DNA of 64,000 nucleotides, from contig NZ_CP010310.2 in NCBI RefSeq assembly GCF_000815105.2, forward strand, positions 1,240,001-1,304,000, given 5' to 3'. The notes beneath the pieces were generated by a model, which did not search any database, was not told the DNA's origin, and saw nothing but the letters and a program-made list of their open reading frames with translations. A program made the position numbers and the translations under genes. Below are positions 46,911-57,071 of this stretch, one piece after another. The first letter of the stretch is position 1. Every line of letters begins with the position of its first letter. Origin of the DNA: Pandoraea pulmonicola (GTDB taxonomy: Bacteria > Pseudomonadota > Gammaproteobacteria > Burkholderiales > Burkholderiaceae).

Positions 46911-47711
46911 GTGGAACGATTGATCGATATCGGCGACGCCACGCTGCGGGTGGCCATCGACGGAGACGCGCGCGCACCGGCGCTCGTACTGTCCAACTCG
47001 CTGGGCACGACGCTCGACATGTGGGCGCCGCAGGTGAGCGCGCTCGCGCGCGACTTCCGCGTGATCCGCTACGACACGCGTGGGCACGGTGGCTCGTCGG
47101 CAACGCCGGGCCCGTACACCATCGACCAACTGGGACGCGACGTGATTGCGCTGCTCGACGCGCTCGAGATCGGCCGCGCGAGCCTGGCGGGCGTGTCGAT
47201 GGGCGGCATGACCGGCATGTGGCTGGGCATCCATGCGCCGCAGCGCCTCGAACGTCTGGCCATCGTGTGCTCGTCGGCGTACATCGGTGGCGAGGACGGC
47301 TGGAACGCGCGCATTCGTGCGGTGACGGCCGAAGGGATGGGCGCGGTGACGGACGCGGTCGTGGCACGCTGGTTCACGCCGGCGTATGCGGAGCGCGAAC
47401 CGGCCACCATCGAGCGCATGAAGGCCATGTTCCGCTCGCTCTCGCCGCAGGGCTACGCTGCCGCATGCGCCGCCGTGCGCGACATGAACCAGCTCGACGA
47501 GATTGCCTCGATCGAGGCGCCGACGCTCATCGTCACCGGCGCTGGCGATCTGGCGACGCCCCCCGCGATGTCGACGGCCATGGTCGAGCGCATTCCGGGC
47601 GCGCGGCAGGTGATCGTGCCGGGCGCGCATCTGTCGAACATCGAATGCGCGGCGGCCGTGACCGAAGCGCTGTTGGCGTTCCTGCAGGGCAAGGCGCCGG
47701 CCAGCGCATAA
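46911..47711 (+). CDS. pcaD: 3-Oxoadipate enol-lactonase
   Basis: A 266-residue alpha/beta hydrolase that opens the enol-lactone to beta-ketoadipate. The nucleophile elbow is GVSMGGM, the oxyanion region YDTRGHGGS and the catalytic histidine lies in GAHLSNIE. GTG at 46911 is taken as the start because GAGGG precedes it and ERLIDIGDATLRV is the expected N-terminus; an ATG at 46875 has no ribosome site and overlaps pcaC. The pathway ends here in the window: pcaIJ and pcaF must be elsewhere. Confidence 0.93.
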   Translation: MERLIDIGDATLRVAIDGDARAPALVLSNSLGTTLDMWAPQVSALARDFRVIRYDTRGHGGSSATPGPYTIDQLGRDVIALLDALEIGRASLAGVSMGGMTGMWLGIHAPQRLERLAIVCSSAYIGGEDGWNARIRAVTAEGMGAVTDAVVARWFTPAYAEREPATIERMKAMFRSLSPQGYAAACAAVRDMNQLDEIASIEAPTLIVTGAGDLATPPAMSTAMVERIPGARQVIVPGAHLSNIECAAAVTEALLAFLQGKAPASA

Positions 47712-47770
47712 ACCGGCGGACCGGCAGGTTCGCGGGTAAGTTCGTGAGCGTGCAGGGGAGGGGCGGCCCG

Positions 47771-48700
47771 TCAGGCATCGTCGCCCAGATGCGTGTGTTG
47801 CGCCGTGCGTCGGAAGGCGGACGGCGTGACGCCCACGTGGCGTTTGAACACGCGGCAGAAGTACGCCGGGTCCTGAAAGCCCAGCTCGTACGCCACGTGC
47901 GAGACGGGCGCGGGGATGTAGATGAGCTTGCGGCGCGCTTCGAGCATCAGCCGGTCCTGCACGAGATCGAACGCCGACTTGCCGGCGATGCGTCGGCACA
48001 GGCGATTGAGCTTGCTTTCGGTCACGTGCAGCCGCTCGGCGTAGGCGGGAATCGACCACGCCTCGGTGTAGTGCGTCTCCACGAGCGCGCGAAAGCGTGC
48101 GAACAGATCCAGTTCCGTGCGGCCTGCGCGGCTCGCCGAGTCATGATGCGCGTGCAGGCGCGCGAGCAGCAGCAACACGCTGCGCGTGAGCCAGCCGACC
48201 ATTTCCGCGTGCCCGAGCTGCGGGCGCGAAAACTCGTCCATGATCAGACCAAGCAGGGTGTAGAGACGGTCGCGCGTTTGCGGTGCGTCGCCCAGCGCGA
48301 AGAGCCACGGCTTGCTCAGCAGCGACTCCATATCGGCATCGACGCCGAGCGCCGCGTCGAACGGCACGCTCTGCGCCATCGTCAGCACGAAGCCGTGTGC
48401 GCCGCGCGAGAAGCGGAAGTTGTGTACCGCCGACGGATGCACCGTGATCACGGCCGGGCCTTCGACTTCCCAGGTCGCGTCGTCGACGTTCGCCTCCACG
48501 GTGCCTTCGAAGATCGCGAGCACCTGGAACAGTCCCAGGTGCCGGTGCGTGTCGATGTGCCAGTCGTACAGGCGGCTGCGCGTCTCGATCCATTCGATAT
48601 GGACGAAGTCGGCGCTGTCGGTTCCGGTCAACTCGCCATATAGCGAGAATTCCGGAATCGTCTCGCGCGCCGCGCGCGGCCGGGATGAGGCGACTGACAT
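47771..48700 (-). CDS. pobR: AraC-family regulator of 4-hydroxybenzoate hydroxylase
   Basis: A 309-residue regulator with an N-terminal cupin-like effector region (DTHRHLGLFQVLAIFEG, HPSAVHNF) and a C-terminal double HTH of AraC type (YAERLHVTESKLNRLCRR; VAYELGFQDPAYFCRVFKRHVG). It diverges from pobA, 278 bases away, so it is the likely 4-hydroxybenzoate-responsive activator (PobC/PobR of the AraC class). AAGGG supports the ATG at 48700. Confidence 0.88.
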   Translation of the reverse strand: MSVASSRPRAARETIPEFSLYGELTGTDSADFVHIEWIETRSRLYDWHIDTHRHLGLFQVLAIFEGTVEANVDDATWEVEGPAVITVHPSAVHNFRFSRGAHGFVLTMAQSVPFDAALGVDADMESLLSKPWLFALGDAPQTRDRLYTLLGLIMDEFSRPQLGHAEMVGWLTRSVLLLLARLHAHHDSASRAGRTELDLFARFRALVETHYTEAWSIPAYAERLHVTESKLNRLCRRIAGKSAFDLVQDRLMLEARRKLIYIPAPVSHVAYELGFQDPAYFCRVFKRHVGVTPSAFRRTAQHTHLGDDA

Positions 48701-48858
48701 ACTGGTTTTCCCTTGGGTGAGGTTGTCGAAAAAGTACAAGAAAGTCGTCGATTCATCCATTCAACGCAACGCGTGCGCTCCATAAGATATGACGCATTCG
48801 CCCCTCGTGACAAGGCGTGAACCGATCTTTCGGCATGCTCGTTTACGCGCAGTCCTAA

Positions 48859-50157
<1,299 letters not shown>

Positions 50158-50187
50158 CGCGCACGAGCCGGTGCGCGCGACTATGCT

Positions 50188-50227
50188 ATAACCGCCGGCA
50201 ACGACCGGAGCATAACCGCCCGTTATG
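50188..50227 (+). promoter_or_regulatory. Repeats upstream of the pcaK-like gene, candidate regulator site
   Basis: ATAACCGCC occurs twice in direct orientation (50188 and 50212), and the second copy is part of a perfect CATAAC-N5-GTTATG dyad (50211-50227). This lies 180 bp upstream of the transporter start. Confidence 0.45.
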
Positions 50228-50406
50228 GATGGCCTGACGAAAGATCATTTTGGCGGACGGGCGAAACACGTACAGTAGCGGCAGAATTCGATGCCCCCAA
50301 CACCCGTCCTCCGTCCCCCGACGCACGGGCGTCCGCCGGTGGCGCCGGATCTCAATATAAGAACGGAATGACAGGCGGGGCGGCGACGCCCCCAGGAGAC
50401 AGATTC

Positions 50407-51786
50407 ATGACACATTCGCGCACGGTGGACGTGCCCGCCTACATCAACGCACACCGGTTTTCCGGCTATCAATGGCTGGTGCTGATCCTGTGTTTCTTCG
50501 TGGTGGCCATCGACGGCTTCGATACCGCCGCCATCGGCTATATCGCGCCGTCGCTGGTGCAGCAATGGCACATCGACAAGGGTTCGCTCGGCCCGGTGCT
50601 CTCGGCCGCGCTTTTCGGCCTGGCTGGCGGCGCGATCTTCGCGGGGCCGCTGGCCGATCGCCTTGGCCGCAAGACGATGCTGGTGCTCTCGGTCGTGTTC
50701 TTCGGCATTGCGAGTCTGGCAACGGCCTTCGCGCAGGATCTCCAGACGCTCACGCTGCTGCGTTTCCTGACCGGCCTTGGCCTCGGCGCCGCCATGCCGA
50801 ACGCCGTCACGTTGATCTCCGAGTTCGCCCCGGAAGCGCGCCGCGCGGTGATCGTCAACACGATGTTCTGCGGCTTCCCGCTCGGTGCGTCGGTCGGCGG
50901 CTTCGTGGCGTCGTGGCTGATTCCGCACTTCGGCTGGCATAGCGTGCTGGTGCTTGGCGGCGTGCTGCCGCTGGTGCTGTCGGTGCTGCTGGTGCTGTGC
51001 CTGCCCGAGTCGGTGAAGTTTCTCGTGGTGCGCCAGAAGCCGGTGGAGCGCGTGCGCCGCATCCTGTCGCGCATCTCCGGCGAATCGCTCGACGGCGTGA
51101 GCGTCTTTACCGTCATCGAAGCGGCGCCCCGGCGTGCCGGCTCGGCGATCGGTGTCGTGCTCTCCCGGCAGTACGGCTTCGGATCGCTGATGCTGTGGCT
51201 CACGTACTTCATGGGGCTCGTGATCTTCTATCTGCTCACGAGCTGGATGCCGATTCTGTTCAAGGACGCCGGCTTCACCATCGAGCGCGCCGCGCTGATC
51301 ACGGCACTGTTCCCGCTCGGCGGCGGCATCGGTACGATTCTGTCGGGCTGGCTGATGGACAGGTTCAACGCGCAGAAGGTGGTGGCGCTGGGCTATGCGT
51401 TGACGGCCGTGCTCGTGTATGGGGTCGGGCAGGCGATGGGCAACATCGGCATGCTGGTGACGCTGATTTTCCTTGGCGGGACGGCGATGAACGGTGCGCA
51501 GTCGTCGATGCCGTCGCTCGCCGCGATGTTCTATCCGACGCACGGACGCGCCACGGGCGTGGCATGGATGCTTGGCATCGGTCGCTTTGGCGGGATCGCC
51601 GGGGCGCTGCTCGGTGCGGAACTGATGCGCCGCCATCTCGGCTTCTCCGCGACGTTCTCGCTGCTCGCGATTCCCGCCGTGATCGCCACCATCGCGCTGC
51701 TCGCGAAGAACGCCTGGGAGCGTGCGACGGGCAATCTGGCGGCACAGTCGGGCAACGACGCGCGCAACTCCGCCGCCATGCATTGA
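50407..51786 (+). CDS. pcaK: MFS 4-hydroxybenzoate/protocatechuate transporter
   Basis: A 459-residue AAHS-family symporter. Helix 1 has the DGFDTAAIGY motif with the aspartates needed for transport in PcaK, and the loop 2-3 motif is GPLADRLGRKT. AGGAGA precedes the ATG. Position after pobA supports uptake of 4-hydroxybenzoate or protocatechuate; benzoate carriers of the same family are an alternative. Confidence 0.88.
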   Translation: MTHSRTVDVPAYINAHRFSGYQWLVLILCFFVVAIDGFDTAAIGYIAPSLVQQWHIDKGSLGPVLSAALFGLAGGAIFAGPLADRLGRKTMLVLSVVFFGIASLATAFAQDLQTLTLLRFLTGLGLGAAMPNAVTLISEFAPEARRAVIVNTMFCGFPLGASVGGFVASWLIPHFGWHSVLVLGGVLPLVLSVLLVLCLPESVKFLVVRQKPVERVRRILSRISGESLDGVSVFTVIEAAPRRAGSAIGVVLSRQYGFGSLMLWLTYFMGLVIFYLLTSWMPILFKDAGFTIERAALITALFPLGGGIGTILSGWLMDRFNAQKVVALGYALTAVLVYGVGQAMGNIGMLVTLIFLGGTAMNGAQSSMPSLAAMFYPTHGRATGVAWMLGIGRFGGIAGALLGAELMRRHLGFSATFSLLAIPAVIATIALLAKNAWERATGNLAAQSGNDARNSAAMH

Positions 51787-51834
51787 CGCATCGGTCGGCG
51801 GCGAACCGATCGACCGTCGCACTCGCGGTACCCG

Positions 51835-51871
51835 ACGCGGCGCGCATGCGAATGTGCGCCGCGTTTTTTTT
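51835..51871 (+). terminator. Strong Rho-independent terminator ending the aromatic island
   Basis: A 13-bp stem with one G-T pair (51835-51847 with 51852-51864, loop GCGA) is followed by eight T. Confidence 0.9.
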
Positions 51872-51914
51872 GCGGACGTTCGGCGGCTCGGCCCGCTGAC
51901 TTGGGGCTTGGCCC

Positions 51915-52748
51915 CTAAGCCTTGGCCAGCGCGTCGATCATCGCCATCGCGGCGGCCGGGTTGCGCTCCTTGAAGCCGCTGATGACATAGAGGAAGACGT
52001 CGCGGTGTGCAACTTTCGGCGGTGCGTCGCCCACCGTGTCGAGTCCCTTCGGTACGTCGCCCCTGGCGAACGTCTGCGCCCGTTCGACCCATTCCGCCAT
52101 GGCCTTCGGGGCGTAGCCGAGCTTGTAGCGTTCCTCCGTCCCCATGAGCCGCGCGTAGACGAACGGCGCGGTGACGTCGGCGATGCATGGGAATTTGGCG
52201 TCGCCCGCGAGCACGACGGCCATCTGGTACTTGCGCGCCAGCGCGATGAATGCCGGCACGGCAAAACTCTCGTGGCGCACTTCGAGCGCGTGGCGAATCG
52301 GGTGGCCGTTGGCCGTCGTCGGCAACAGGCTCAGGAAGTGTTCGAAGTCTTCGGGGTCGAAGGTCTTGGTCGGCGCGAACTGCCAGTTCACCGGACCGAG
52401 CTTCTTTCCCAGCTCGAGTACGCCGCTGTCGAAGAAGCGCGCCACCGATTCGCCGGCCTCGCCAAGCACGCGGCGGTGCGTGGCGTAGCGCGACGCCTTG
52501 ACGGAGAACACGAAGTCGTCGGGCGTTTCGTCGAACCAGTTGCGGAACGTGGCCGGCTTCTGGGAGCCGTAGAACGTGCTGTTGATTTCGATCGAGGTGA
52601 GATGCCGGCTGGCGTATTCGAGCTCGCGGCGCTTGGGCCACTTCTCCGGGTAGAACGTGCCTTGCCAGGGGGCGAAGTTCCAGCCACCGATGCCGATGCG
52701 GATACGCCCTGCGGGAGTCGATGCCTTCGGGGTTTTCGTCACTGCCAT
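51915..52748 (-). CDS. DUF72 domain protein
   Basis: A 277-residue TIM-barrel-like protein of the DUF72 (YecE) family. The N-terminal signature is IGIGGWNFAPWQGTFYP, followed by EINSTFYGSQ and the conserved FVFSVKASRYATH. The biochemical role of this family is not established. It lies downstream of the ClC gene in the same direction, 119 bases away. The ATG at 52748 was chosen because the domain starts 16 residues later; the frame is open much further without meaning. Confidence 0.88.
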   Translation of the reverse strand: MAVTKTPKASTPAGRIRIGIGGWNFAPWQGTFYPEKWPKRRELEYASRHLTSIEINSTFYGSQKPATFRNWFDETPDDFVFSVKASRYATHRRVLGEAGESVARFFDSGVLELGKKLGPVNWQFAPTKTFDPEDFEHFLSLLPTTANGHPIRHALEVRHESFAVPAFIALARKYQMAVVLAGDAKFPCIADVTAPFVYARLMGTEERYKLGYAPKAMAEWVERAQTFARGDVPKGLDTVGDAPPKVAHRDVFLYVISGFKERNPAAAMAMIDALAKA

Positions 52749-52867
52749 CGTCGCTGCCGTCGTGAATGGCGCACGCGGGCGTGCGCGTTGGGGAGGGATG
52801 AAGCCTCGATGGTGAAGCAACGACCCGGCGCGCGTCAACGGTGTGTGTGACGCACGCCGGGGGACGG

Positions 52868-54652
52868 TCAACTGCGTCGGCGTCCGAGATGAAGCATGCG
52901 CTCGCGGACCTCTTCTTCGGATCGCCAGTGCTCGGCCGGTTTGACGAGATCGCTGCGGCTGATGATGCCGATGAGCTTGCGCGAGGTGGCGTCGCTCACC
53001 ACCGGCAAGCGTTCCAGTTGATGGGCCGCAAAGCGCGCGGACACGATGCGCCCGGTCTCCGAGGGCAGCGCCACGAGCGGCGGATTCACGCCGTACAGTT
53101 GCCCCAACGTCTGCGCACCTTGAGCCTGCGCGCGCAGCAGCGCTTGCCGATCGACCATGCCGAGCACGCCATGTGCGGCGTCGACCACCGGATAGGCGCG
53201 ATGGATCTGCGTGGCGCCGAACGCTTGCTGTGCGGCGTCCTCGATCGACATGTCGGCGTCGAGCGCGACCGGCTCGCGTGTCATCAGCTCGGCGACGTGC
53301 AGGCGCTCGAGCGGATCGACGCCGTATTCGCGATGGACGTGGCGTCCGCGTCGCGCGATCTTCTCCGTCATGATCGAGCGCGGCATGATCCAGATCGTGA
53401 TGCCGTACGACACGCCGCAGGTCAGCAGTAACGGCAGCAGGGCGTTCACGTCGTGGGTGAGGCCGAGTGCGAAGACGATGGCCGTGAGCGGCGCGCCGAG
53501 CACGCCGGCAAGCGTGGCCGCCATGCACACGAGCGCCCACAGCGAGATGTCGCCGCCCGGCAGCATGGGCGCGAGCAGCGTGCCGAGTCCGGCCCCGATC
53601 ATGAGCAGCGGGGCGAGCACGCCGCCCGAGGTGCACGAACCGAGCGCGATGGCCCAGATGGTCGCCTTCACGAGCAGCAGTGCGAGCGCGGCGTGCAGGG
53701 CGAAGTGACCGGCCAGCAGGTCGGCGATGACGTCATAGCCCACGCCCAGGGCGCGCGGTTGCAGATAGCCGCCGATACCCACGGCGAGGCCGCCGATGGC
53801 GGGCCACCACATCCAGTGGACCGGCAGCTTGTGAAAGCCGTCTTCAACGGCGTAGAGCGCGCGCGACATGCCCGCCGACAGCGCGCCCGCGCACAGACCG
53901 GCAATCAGGCAGGAGACGAGCGCGATGGGCTCGACGGCGGGCGTGGCCATCGGGAACAGCGGACCGGCGTCGAGCAGCAGCGGCCGGGCGAAGCCCGCGA
54001 CCGCGCACGCGACGATGACCGGCAGCAGGCTGCGCGGACGCCATTCGAAGAGCAGCAGTTCGACGGCCAGCAGGACGGCCGCGACCGGCGTGCCGAACAC
54101 GGCGGTCATCCCGGCGGTCGCCCCTACGACGAGCAGCGTCTTGCGCTCGGCGGCGCTCAGATGGAAGTACTGGGCGATGAGCGAGCCGATGGCGCCGCCG
54201 GTCATGATGATGGGACCTTCGGCGCCGAACGGGCCACCGCTGCCGATCACGATGCCGGAGGACAACGGCTTGAGGACCGCCACGCGCGGCGACATCCTGC
54301 TCTTGCCGAACAGGATGGCCTCGATCGCCTCGGGGATGCCGTGACCGCGAATCTTGTCGCTGCCGAAGCGGGCAATGCCGCCCACGATCAGGCCGCCGAT
54401 GACCGGTAGCGCGATGACGAGTGCACCGAGCGTGTGATTCGCGGGCGAGCGCGGCGCGAACGACAGCGTCTGGTAGAAGAACAGGTTGGTGAAGCCCTGG
54501 ATCAGGTTCAGCAGCAGCCAGGCGGCGGGCACGCCGCAAAAGCCGATGACGGCGGCCAGCGCGATGAGACGCGGCAGGCCTGGGGAGCGCGAGAAGTCGC
54601 GCGCGTGAGGGGGCGCGCTCATGGGTGTGGTGGTGTTGGGAGCGGATGCCAT
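52868..54652 (-). CDS. ClC-type chloride channel/antiporter with CBS domains
   Basis: A 594-residue membrane protein: a ClC core (about 25-440) and a C-terminal pair of CBS domains (about 470-585) that usually bind nucleotides. The gating glutamate is kept in GAEGP (E145). The first filter motif is GHGIP (103-107) rather than GSGIP, and the position of the inner proton glutamate (E203 of E. coli ClC) is leucine (L199). Ion selectivity and coupling may therefore differ from E. coli ClcA. It starts 13 bases after a MarR gene, forming an operon. Confidence 0.9.
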   Translation of the reverse strand: MASAPNTTTPMSAPPHARDFSRSPGLPRLIALAAVIGFCGVPAAWLLLNLIQGFTNLFFYQTLSFAPRSPANHTLGALVIALPVIGGLIVGGIARFGSDKIRGHGIPEAIEAILFGKSRMSPRVAVLKPLSSGIVIGSGGPFGAEGPIIMTGGAIGSLIAQYFHLSAAERKTLLVVGATAGMTAVFGTPVAAVLLAVELLLFEWRPRSLLPVIVACAVAGFARPLLLDAGPLFPMATPAVEPIALVSCLIAGLCAGALSAGMSRALYAVEDGFHKLPVHWMWWPAIGGLAVGIGGYLQPRALGVGYDVIADLLAGHFALHAALALLLVKATIWAIALGSCTSGGVLAPLLMIGAGLGTLLAPMLPGGDISLWALVCMAATLAGVLGAPLTAIVFALGLTHDVNALLPLLLTCGVSYGITIWIMPRSIMTEKIARRGRHVHREYGVDPLERLHVAELMTREPVALDADMSIEDAAQQAFGATQIHRAYPVVDAAHGVLGMVDRQALLRAQAQGAQTLGQLYGVNPPLVALPSETGRIVSARFAAHQLERLPVVSDATSRKLIGIISRSDLVKPAEHWRSEEEVRERMLHLGRRRS

Positions 54653-54665
54653 GACGATGCCGTGA

Positions 54666-55142
54666 TTACATATGGACGCCGCGAATATGGAAGATGTCGG
54701 CGAAAGTGCTCAACTCGTTGCGGTGCTGGGCGGCGAGGCTCGACAGACAGGCTTCGCCCGCCGCCGACAGATGCACTTCCACGACCCGCCGGTCGCTCTC
54801 GTTCTGGCGGCGCGAGACGAGCCCCGCCTTCTCGCAGCGCGCCACGAGGGCCACCACGCTGTGATGGACCGCCTGCAGGCGCTCGGCCAATTCACTGATC
54901 GACGCCCACTCGCGTCCCGGTATGCCTTTCACGTGCAGAAGCAGCAGATACTGTTGCGGCGTGATGCCTCCTTCGCGGGCGGCCGTCTCGCTGAAGTTCA
55001 GGAAGCGGCGCAGGCGATAGCGAAACTCGGAGAGCGCTTCGAAATCGCTCTTGGTCAGCGCGGAGGCGCTCGCCGGTGCGTTCGACGCATCGGCGGATGG
55101 CGGCGGCGCGGCCGGGCGGTGCGGGGAAGGGGGCTGCGACAT
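54666..55142 (-). CDS. MarR-family regulator upstream of the ClC gene
   Basis: A 158-residue regulator with a Pro/Ala-rich N-terminal tail, a winged HTH (SISELAERLQAVHHSVVALVARCE) and wing (NESDRRVVEVHLS). The last residues (ADIFHIRGVHM) are histidine-containing. It is the first gene of a two-gene operon with the ClC channel and likely controls it; the ligand is unknown. ATG 55142 is chosen, with 55184 as the alternative; neither has a good ribosome site. Confidence 0.83.
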   Translation of the reverse strand: MSQPPSPHRPAAPPPSADASNAPASASALTKSDFEALSEFRYRLRRFLNFSETAAREGGITPQQYLLLLHVKGIPGREWASISELAERLQAVHHSVVALVARCEKAGLVSRRQNESDRRVVEVHLSAAGEACLSSLAAQHRNELSTFADIFHIRGVHM

Positions 55143-55171
55143 GACGGAATGGGTTGAGGGTTCGAAAACCG

Positions 55172-55198
55172 AAAAATACATCATACTGCGATATTTTT
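55172..55198 (-). promoter_or_regulatory. Inverted AAAAATA/TATTTTT repeat upstream of marR-clc
   Basis: AAAAATA (55172-55178) faces TATTTTT (55192-55198) across 13 bp, 30 bp before the MarR start. It may be the MarR autoregulatory site or simply the promoter's AT-rich region. Confidence 0.35.
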
Positions 55199-55378
55199 GA
55201 GTATCTTAGGGATAGCCGGGATGACAAAGCGGGCGTAGTGCGTGCAGAATCGCGAAAAAACGAGACTCAGCAGTGACTGGAACTCGATCCCCGCCGAGAT
55301 GCTTGCGAAGTGCTGGTCATCTTCTTCCACCGGTGACAAGCGTCGTCCGAGCGGGCCGACCTCTGACAGGGAGGAGAC

Positions 55379-55621
55379 ATGGCTTCCACGGTCCGGCGCC
55401 GCTGGCGCACGGGAACGTTGTTGTTGCTATCGGTGGCACTCGGCTCTACGGTTGCCGCCTATCACTACGCCACCGGTGTCGAACTGGGTGGCGGCGTATT
55501 TCAGCAGATCGGTTTCGGACGTCAGGGCACCTCGTCCGGCGCCGCCGCGCACGCGCGCGGTTCGCCGTCTTCCTGCCGCGCTGACGATTGCCGGTCGGAT
55601 GCGGCCTCTCAGCCGCGTTGA
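55379..55621 (+). CDS. Small membrane protein of unknown function
   Basis: An 80-residue reading frame with an excellent ribosome site (GGGAGGAGA six bases before ATG) and one predicted membrane helix (GTLLLLSVALGSTVAAYHYA, residues 12-31) behind a basic N-terminus. The rest is low-complexity and ends in a Ser/Ala/Arg-rich tail. I do not recognise a family. The ribosome site and helix favour a real gene; the tail could be out of frame. Confidence 0.4.
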   Translation: MASTVRRRWRTGTLLLLSVALGSTVAAYHYATGVELGGGVFQQIGFGRQGTSSGAAAHARGSPSSCRADDCRSDAASQPR

Positions 55622-55806
55622 TCACGCCGGCGCAGATCATCGAGCGAATGAACGAATGACGTGCTGCGCAGTGTGATGCCGGCACGAGTGCTCCATTGTG
55701 CAGGTGGCGGAACGCGGCCGCAGGCATCACGGGCACCGAGGTCATCGCACCGTGCTGCATTGCACGCGTCGTCGCACCGCCCATGCCCGCGAGGTAACAT
55801 CGCGCG

Positions 55807-57027
55807 ATGGATGCCCTCATTGCCGCTTCCGCCCGCGCGCTGGCCGCGGGCGACCCGCTCGGCGCGCTGCGCCGCGTCGCGCTCCGCGAAGACCCGCCGG
55901 CCCTCGCATTGCGCGGTATCGCCATGGCGCAACTCGGCGAGTATGTGCGTGCGCGCGAACTGCTCAAGCGCGCCGCGCGCGGCTTCGGATCGCACGAGGC
56001 GCTCGCCCGCGCACGGTGTGTCGTTGCCGACGCCGAAGTCGCCCTCGCCATGCGCGATCTCGGCGGCTCCCCCCGAACGCTGCAAACGGCTGCCGCGCGA
56101 CTTGAAGCGCATGCCGATCTATCCAATGCGATGCTTGCGCGCTTGATCGCCGTGCGTCGCCTGCTGCTGTTGGGCAAGCTCGACGCCGCAGCGCAAGCGT
56201 TGCGAACCGCGCCCTTGCCTGGCGTGCCGCCGCGCTACGTCGCCGTCCACGCATTGATCGCCGCGGAACTGGCGCTGCGCAGCCTGCGCATCGACGCCGC
56301 CCGTGATGCGCTCTCGCATGCCAGGATCGCGGCGACGGCAGCCGACGTGCCCGCGCTGACCGCTGAACTCCTCAATCTGGGCGAAGCGCTGACCCGCCCT
56401 GCAGCGCGCCAATGGCAGGCCGGCGGCGAGCGCACGCTCGGCCTCGAGCAGGTGGCGGCGCTGCTGCGCTCGGACACCGTGGTGATCGACGCTTGCCGGC
56501 GAGGTGTCGGCAGCGGCAACGTCTGGCGTCCGCTGACGAAGCGGCCGGTGCTGTTCACGCTCGCGCTGGAACTCGCGCGTGCGTGGCCGGGTGACGTCGA
56601 TCGCGAAACGCTGATTGCCGAGGCGTTCCGCCTGCACCGGCCGGACGAGACACACCGCGCTCGCCTGCGCGTGGAGATCGGACGCCTGCGGACCTTGCTC
56701 AAAGGGATCGTCGACGTCGACGCCACCGCACGCGGTTTCGCGCTGCGCGTGGCCGAGGCGAAAGCGGTGTCGCTGCTGCTGCCGCCGATCGACGGCGAGC
56801 GGGCATCGATCGTGGCGCTCCTCGCGGATGGGGCGGCATGGTCCACTTCCGCGCTGGCACTCGCACTCGGCGCGAGCCAGCGCACCGTGCAGCGCGCGCT
56901 CGGCGAACTGGAAGCGCAGGGGCGCGTGTGCGCCGTCGGACGCGCTCGTGCCCGACGCTGGACGGCCCCACCGCTCACCGAATTCACGACGATTTTGTTA
57001 CTCCCTGCCGGCTGGTCGTTTGGCTAG
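55807..57027 (+). CDS. Regulator-like protein with TPR-type repeats and two DNA-binding domains
   Basis: A 406-residue protein of uncertain function. Residues 1-195 are alpha-helical repeats rich in alanine, like TPR. Residues about 250-315 resemble an OmpR/SARP-type winged helix (RLRVEIGRLRTLLKG). The end (about 330-385) is a DeoR- or MarR-like HTH (SALALALGASQRTVQRALGELEAQG). It is followed after 44 bases by a beta-propeller protein that it probably regulates or works with. No other clue to its ligand is seen. Confidence 0.65.
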   Translation: MDALIAASARALAAGDPLGALRRVALREDPPALALRGIAMAQLGEYVRARELLKRAARGFGSHEALARARCVVADAEVALAMRDLGGSPRTLQTAAARLEAHADLSNAMLARLIAVRRLLLLGKLDAAAQALRTAPLPGVPPRYVAVHALIAAELALRSLRIDAARDALSHARIAATAADVPALTAELLNLGEALTRPAARQWQAGGERTLGLEQVAALLRSDTVVIDACRRGVGSGNVWRPLTKRPVLFTLALELARAWPGDVDRETLIAEAFRLHRPDETHRARLRVEIGRLRTLLKGIVDVDATARGFALRVAEAKAVSLLLPPIDGERASIVALLADGAAWSTSALALALGASQRTVQRALGELEAQGRVCAVGRARARRWTAPPLTEFTTILLLPAGWSFG

Positions 57028-57071
57028 AGTGGTCTTGCACGCCGAGTGCGGCGTAACAACCGGAGCCTGAC

